The notes beneath the pieces were generated by a model that made no database searches, had not been told where the DNA came from, and saw only the letters and a program-made list of their open reading frames with translations. A DNA stretch of 64,000 bases, from positions 682,001 through 746,000 of the forward strand of contig JBAIAC010000001.1 in NCBI GenBank assembly GCA_037349315.1, written 5' to 3'. This document shows positions 59,851 to 64,000 of this stretch, piece by piece. This DNA comes from Chelydra serpentina (lineage: Eukaryota > Chordata > Testudines > Chelydridae). Every line of letters begins with the position of its first letter. The first letter of the stretch is position 1. The position numbers and the translations under genes are program-made.

Positions 59851-60281
59851 CCCTAGCACCTCACCCAACCCAGCCCTGTCGGAGGGGAGGTGGGAGAGAG
59901 GGGTGCTCCTGGAGGGAAGCAGGAAAGGGGGAGGGTGCTCCGTGGGTGGGGGAGAAGAATACTGCCAGAGCCGTTGAGCCTGCCTCACCTCACGCCCGGG
60001 GAGAGAGTCACACCCCTACCTCCTCCCCTTCCCAGAGACCCCAGCAGCCAATCCCCTCCCTCAGACTGTGCTGCAGGCATTCGGCTCTCTCTAGGACCCA
60101 GCGCTGCTCTTACATGCTCCACTGCTTCCCCTCCGTCCTGGCTGCCTGTGTATAACTGCTACTGGTAGCACATTCCTACACGGAGCAGTTTAATACACTA
60201 CACCTGCAGAGTGTGTGGTGCCCCAGACCTAGTGGTGCCCTAGGCGGCTGCCTATTCTGCCTATGGCTAAGGACGGCCCTG

Positions 60282-61905
60282 ACAACCTCATCTTAGATTT
60301 AATAGCTTTGATGATGACACTAACAGCACATGTACCGGTAAGAACAGATATATAAAGCTAGTTACTAGCAACAGGAAATATTACTCCATGTTAAATTGGG
60401 GGAAAAGATTGACATTATTGTAGGTATTCTTTAAAGTTAGTGTAGCTGTTCACAAAAGATGACAGCGTCACAGCCCTGAGGACTAACCTCCTTTTCAGTA
60501 TCAGATCATGTATGGGCAGAAGCCACCCCACACTGCCACTCCACTATGCACTTCAACCCAGGCTACAGGAACCATCTCTATGGCATAGATAATAGTTCAA
60601 TCTCCATGCCCATTCTATCATCTCTCTCTCTACTGAAAGCAACACCCTGACTGAAACTCACTGCACACGGGCTACTGGTTGTCAGCATATTCTAAAAATA
60701 ACAACAATAATTTGGTCCCAATAAGGCCAGAGTCACATCACACAGCGAAGGAATAGGATCCAAAATAATGACTGGTGACACCAAAACAGGAACACAAAAA
60801 GGGGAAGAACAAGTGGGGCCGCTATGAAAGATACTCAAAACAGCAAACAGCTTTTTTTGATCAGTAGGAAAAAAGGCTGCTTAAAGGTGATAAAACAGAA
60901 TTGAGATGATATCTGCATCAGGACTAAGTAAAAGATTATAAATCCTCTTTGAAGGTCCTATGAATACTAAGCCTTGAACCAAATTAAAATTTCTCAAACA
61001 GATGATTATCAGACAGACATGAGACAGACATTAAAGCAGCAACTACTCATAGATTTAGGATCTTAGTATCCTTGTAGCATTGTCGACCTACTAATATTTG
61101 GGTTTATTCATTTCTCGCACATACTGAAAATTACAGCATACTACCCTTGCTAATATACACTGCTCCCATGATCCTGCAACAAGCTTTCCTAAACCTGCTT
61201 TCAGTTATGTTAGGTCCAGTTCATTGGTGTGCTACGTCCCCTTTATGCTGGCTTCATTGTCATAAAGGGCCAGTAATTCTGGTGGCTTTTGCTAGCAGGG
61301 AATTACTCCAGCATAGAAGAAGTCCTAACATGGCATAGAGCTCTAGGCCACCTCTCCTTGCACCTTCCAGAACTAGAGGCATGTAAGGAGTATGGACAAG
61401 GAAAAAAGGCATGGTCAGAACACTGCTGCCCTCTGACTTTTTCTGCCAGGTGCCAGAAAAAAACCTCTTGATGCGATAGGCTGCTATGCGCAAGCTGGGG
61501 CAGGCCTGAGGCATCCCAAATCCACACTGGCCCCAAAATGGAGGAGGTGCAAAGACACCTTTATGCCTCCTTGACTCCTTCCCAGATGGAGCTCATGAGA
61601 ATCATTTAAGTGGGCCAGCTATCTATAAAATCTCAATTTACCTCCCTAGAAACAATTCCAGCTGATTAGACAGTCTCTCTCTCCCTCACCCCTTGCATGT
61701 ATGTGTTTTAGGACTTAAAAAGGAACCAGGACAAGTGCTTACCATCACCCTGGCTGCTTTGCTTGAGCACTGTATTCCATTCTTCTCTCTTTTTGTCTGT
61801 TTGTGCTTTAGAACAGAAGTTTTTCAGGGTATGGATTATCTCTTATTACATATTTGTGCAGCATCTAGCACCATGGGACCCTGACCTTCTTTGGTGCCTC
61901 TAGGT
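60282..61905. other. Intergenic, nothing gene-like
   Basis: No repeat termini or gene motifs were recognised. The frames at 61147-61536 overlap on both strands without family resemblance. Confidence 0.5.
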
Positions 61906-62205
61906 CAGGGGTGGGCAAACTTTTTGGCCTGTGGGCCACATCTGGGTGGGGAAATAGTATGCAGGGCCATGAATTTAGGGCTGGGGCAGAGGGTTGGGGT
62001 GTGGGAGGGAGTTAAAGGTGTGGGAGGGGGTGCAGTGTGCAGGAAGGAGCTCAAGACAAGGGGTTGTGGCGCAGGAGGGGTGTGAGGGGCAGGTGGTTGG
62101 GGGCTCAGGGTAGGGGGTTTGGATGCGGGGTGCAGGATGTGTTTGGGGTGTGGGCCTTACCTGGAGCACCTCCCTGCCTGCCCTGGCCCCACGCCACACT
62201 GTTCC
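61906..62205. mobile_element. hAT-type MITE fragment (caggggtgggcaaac end)
   Basis: It begins caggggtgggcaaacttttt and ggcctgtgggccacatc, then a G-rich stretch. The opposite terminal repeat was not found, so it is truncated at its right side by the CR1-like sequence. Confidence 0.55.
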
Positions 62206-62211
62206 CAGAAC

Positions 62212-63205
62212 GGGCCAGCATCACATCCAATCTAGCCCAGTATCCTGTCTTCTGACAGTGTCCAATGCCAGATGCTTCAGAGACAATGAACAGAACAGGA
62301 CAATTTAGAGTGATCAGTTCCCTGTTGTCCAGTCCCAGATTCTGGCAGTCAGAGGTTAAGGGAGACTCAGAGCATGGGATTGCATCCCTGACCATCTTGG
62401 CTAATAGCCATTGATGGACTGTAGTGGGGTGGAACCCGCTCCTGCCCGGAGGGGCTGGAAATAGCCCTGGGAGAGGGCTGAGGCTGAAAGCTGGGCTGAT
62501 TGGCAAGGAAGCCACAGGTGTGGCCAGTTAATCAGGCCCCAGCTGGCCCTTATAAGAGGGCAGTGGGCCTGGAGCAAGCAGAGATTCTCTCTCTCTCTCT
62601 CCCTTTAGGGAGAGAAGGGCCTGGCTGGAGGACCTAAGCAGGGTACCTGGAGTGGAGCAGGGCTGGGGAAAGGCCAAGGGAGCTGGGGAACTCTGGCCTA
62701 GGAAAACCCCAGGCTGCAGGCCTGGCAAGGCTAGACCAGGTACTGGGGTTGCAGGGGGTAACCCACGGGTAGGCTGAGGCAGCAGGTCCAAACCCCCTTT
62801 GCCTGTGATGAGTGGCTTATACTGCAGTTTGCCCCAGGGCGCGGGGGCTAGCTGGTGACTGGCAGTAGCCTACGACTGAGGCGAGGTGGGGATAGTGGGT
62901 TGGGGGTTCCCCTGGGGGAGGGGAGACCCAGATCTAGGGGTACTGCCGGGGGGCAGCACCCCAGTTGAAGGGGCACCGGGTCCTGGGAGGGACACGGGGC
63001 CAGCGTGGACAGGCGGATCACTGGCCTGCAGAGGGCGCTCCAGAGGCTGGTGAGCTAATTCCCAGGACAACCAGCGGGAGGCGCCGCGGGGGTGAGTCCG
63101 ACCCTGCCACATGGACCTATCCTCCATTAACTTATTTAATTTTTTTCTGAACCCAGTTATACTTTTGACCTTTACAATATCCCCTGGCAACAAGTTCCAC
63201 AGGTT
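62212..63205 (-). mobile_element. Old CR1-like LINE fragment split by a solo LTR
   Basis: Left part 62212-62419 and right part 63112-63205 continue each other across the LTR. On the minus strand the right part codes MNLWNLLPGDIVKVKSITGF and RKKLNKLMEDRSM, the usual end of a CR1 ORF2. Confidence 0.7.
62420..63111 (+). mobile_element. Solo LTR, 5-bp target duplication tggac
   Basis: It begins tgtagtggggtgg and ends ccctgccaca (TG...CA), flanked by tggac at 62415-62419 and 63112-63116. A TATA-like ttataagagg is near 62550 and a (tc)n tract near 62585, consistent with plus orientation. 692 bp, unrelated to the other LTR family in the window. Confidence 0.85.
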
Positions 63206-63206
63206 C

Positions 63207-64000
63207 ATAGAATCATAGAATCTCAGGGTTGGAAGAGACCTCAGGAGGTCATCTAGTCCAACCCCCTGCTCAAAGCAGGACCAACCCCAACTAGATCATC
63301 CGAGCCAGGGCTTTGTCAAACCTGACCTTAAAAACCTCTAAGGAAGGAGATTCCACCACCTCCCTAGGTAACCCATTCCACTGCTTCACCACCCTACGAG
63401 TGAAAAGGTTTTTCCTAATATCCAACCTAAACCTCCCCCTCTGCAACTTGAGACCATTACTCCTTGTTCTGTCATCTTCTACCACTGAGAACAGTCTAGA
63501 TCCATCCTCTTTGGAACCCCCTTTCAGATAGTTGAAAGCAGCTATCAAATCCCCCCTCATTCTTCTCTTCTGCAGGCTAAACAATCCCAGTTCTCTCAGC
63601 CTCTCCTCATAAGTCATGTGCTCCAGCCCCCTAATCATTTTTGTTGCCCTCTGCTGGACTCTTTCCAATTTATCCACATCCTTCTTGTAGTGTGGGGCCC
63701 AAAACTGGACACAGTACTCCAAATGAGGCCTCACCAGTGCCGAATAGAGGGGAATAATCACGTCCCTCGATCTGCTGGAAATGCCGCTACTTATACAACC
63801 CAAAATGCCGTTAGCCTTCTTGGCAACAAGGGCACACTGTTGACTCATATTCAGCTTTTCGTCCACTGTAACCCCTAGGTCCTTTTCTGCAGAACCGCTG
63901 CCCAGCCATTCGGTCCCTAGTCTGTAGCAGTGCATGGGATTCTTCCGTCCTAAGTGCAGGACTCTGCACTTGTCCTTGTTGAACCTCATCAGATTTCTTT
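63207..64000 (-). mobile_element. CR1 LINE, continues beyond the right edge
   Basis: The 3' end is at 63207 (ttcatagaatcatagaatct in plus view). It belongs to the same subfamily as the copies at 31-42 kb and was inserted next to the older CR1-like fragment. Confidence 0.95.
63291..63989 (-). CDS. CR1 ORF2 C-terminal part, open frame, partial
   Basis: 233 codons without a stop from [20 protein letters not shown] to the ORF2 end ([11 protein letters not shown]). This is the region after the catalytic box of reverse transcriptase. Whether the upstream part is intact cannot be seen. Transposon protein. Confidence 0.88.
   Translation of the reverse strand: MRFNKDKCRVLHLGRKNPMHCYRLGTEWLGSGSAEKDLGVTVDEKLNMSQQCALVAKKANGILGCISSGISSRSRDVIIPLYSALVRPHLEYCVQFWAPHYKKDVDKLERVQQRATKMIRGLEHMTYEERLRELGLFSLQKRRMRGDLIAAFNYLKGGSKEDGSRLFSVVEDDRTRSNGLKLQRGRFRLDIRKNLFTRRVVKQWNGLPREVVESPSLEVFKVRFDKALARMI

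Larger units (their letters stand above)
54215..60281 (-). mobile_element. hAT transposon, composite, with nested elements
   Basis: The left end cagggccatccttagg and right end ctaaggacggccctg are inverted repeats, followed inward by gtgccctaggcgg and its mirror (cctaggcggctgcc). Four more bases outside mirror as well (ttgt/acaa). A transposase fragment is on the minus strand. Nested inside are a Gmr1-type LTR element (56400-59346), a MITE fragment (59347-59450) and a hAT MITE (59549-59850). The flanking 8-mers do not match. Confidence 0.75.

Noticed and set aside
59777..60168. GC-rich open frames on both strands
   Set aside because: Overlapping frames without family resemblance in low-complexity GC-rich sequence at the hAT end.

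Overview
This is vertebrate nuclear DNA, almost certainly from a turtle or a close relative. It is intron-rich, has a CpG-island promoter, and is packed with CR1 LINEs, a tRNA-derived SINE with a CR1 tail, hAT transposons, solo LTRs and Penelope-like repeats of the kind that dominate chelonian and crocodilian genomes. The assignment to turtle is inference from repeat style; no species can be named from the sequence alone.

Two cellular genes are visible. RPS27A (ubiquitin fused to ribosomal protein eS31) lies on the minus strand at 1811-3574. Its untranslated first exon and the three exons coding most of ubiquitin are here, and the rest of the gene lies beyond the left edge. CLHC1 (clathrin heavy chain linker domain-containing 1) runs divergently on the plus strand. 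Eleven coding exons from 5085 to 44734 splice in frame to a predicted 591-residue protein, close to the length I recall for the human protein (586). The two genes share a CpG-rich bidirectional promoter (about 3575-3860) carrying four ZNF143/STAF-type motifs. The same head-to-head pair exists in mammals, so this is conserved synteny.

The CLHC1 introns hold most of the mobile DNA. Intron 1 has a hAT MITE (5853-6709), a degenerate near full-length hAT transposon with BED and dimerisation segments (6864-10704) interrupted by a nematode-like RTE LINE fragment with a 10-bp target duplication, and a long CR1 (12534-15700). Middle introns carry many short palindromic MITEs. The 14-kb ninth intron holds a tRNA-SINE and two nearly complete CR1 copies facing each other as a 4.3-kb inverted repeat. 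One of them is split by a small repeat that carries a hammerhead-ribozyme-like core.

Downstream of CLHC1 (45-64 kb) no cellular gene was recognised. The region is a nest of elements: a divergent CR1 broken by two related solo LTRs; a terminal-inverted-repeat element; a CpG-rich MITE; a fragment resembling a Maverick/Polinton-type structural protein; a 6-kb hAT element with a ZMYM/TTF-type transposase fragment; inside that, a 5'-truncated Gmr1-type Ty3/gypsy element whose integrase precedes its reverse transcriptase; another solo LTR inside an old CR1; and a CR1 running off the right edge. No intact system outside the two host genes was found. The most notable items are the hammerhead-like repeats, the RTE fragment, the Gmr1 element and the Polinton-like fragment.
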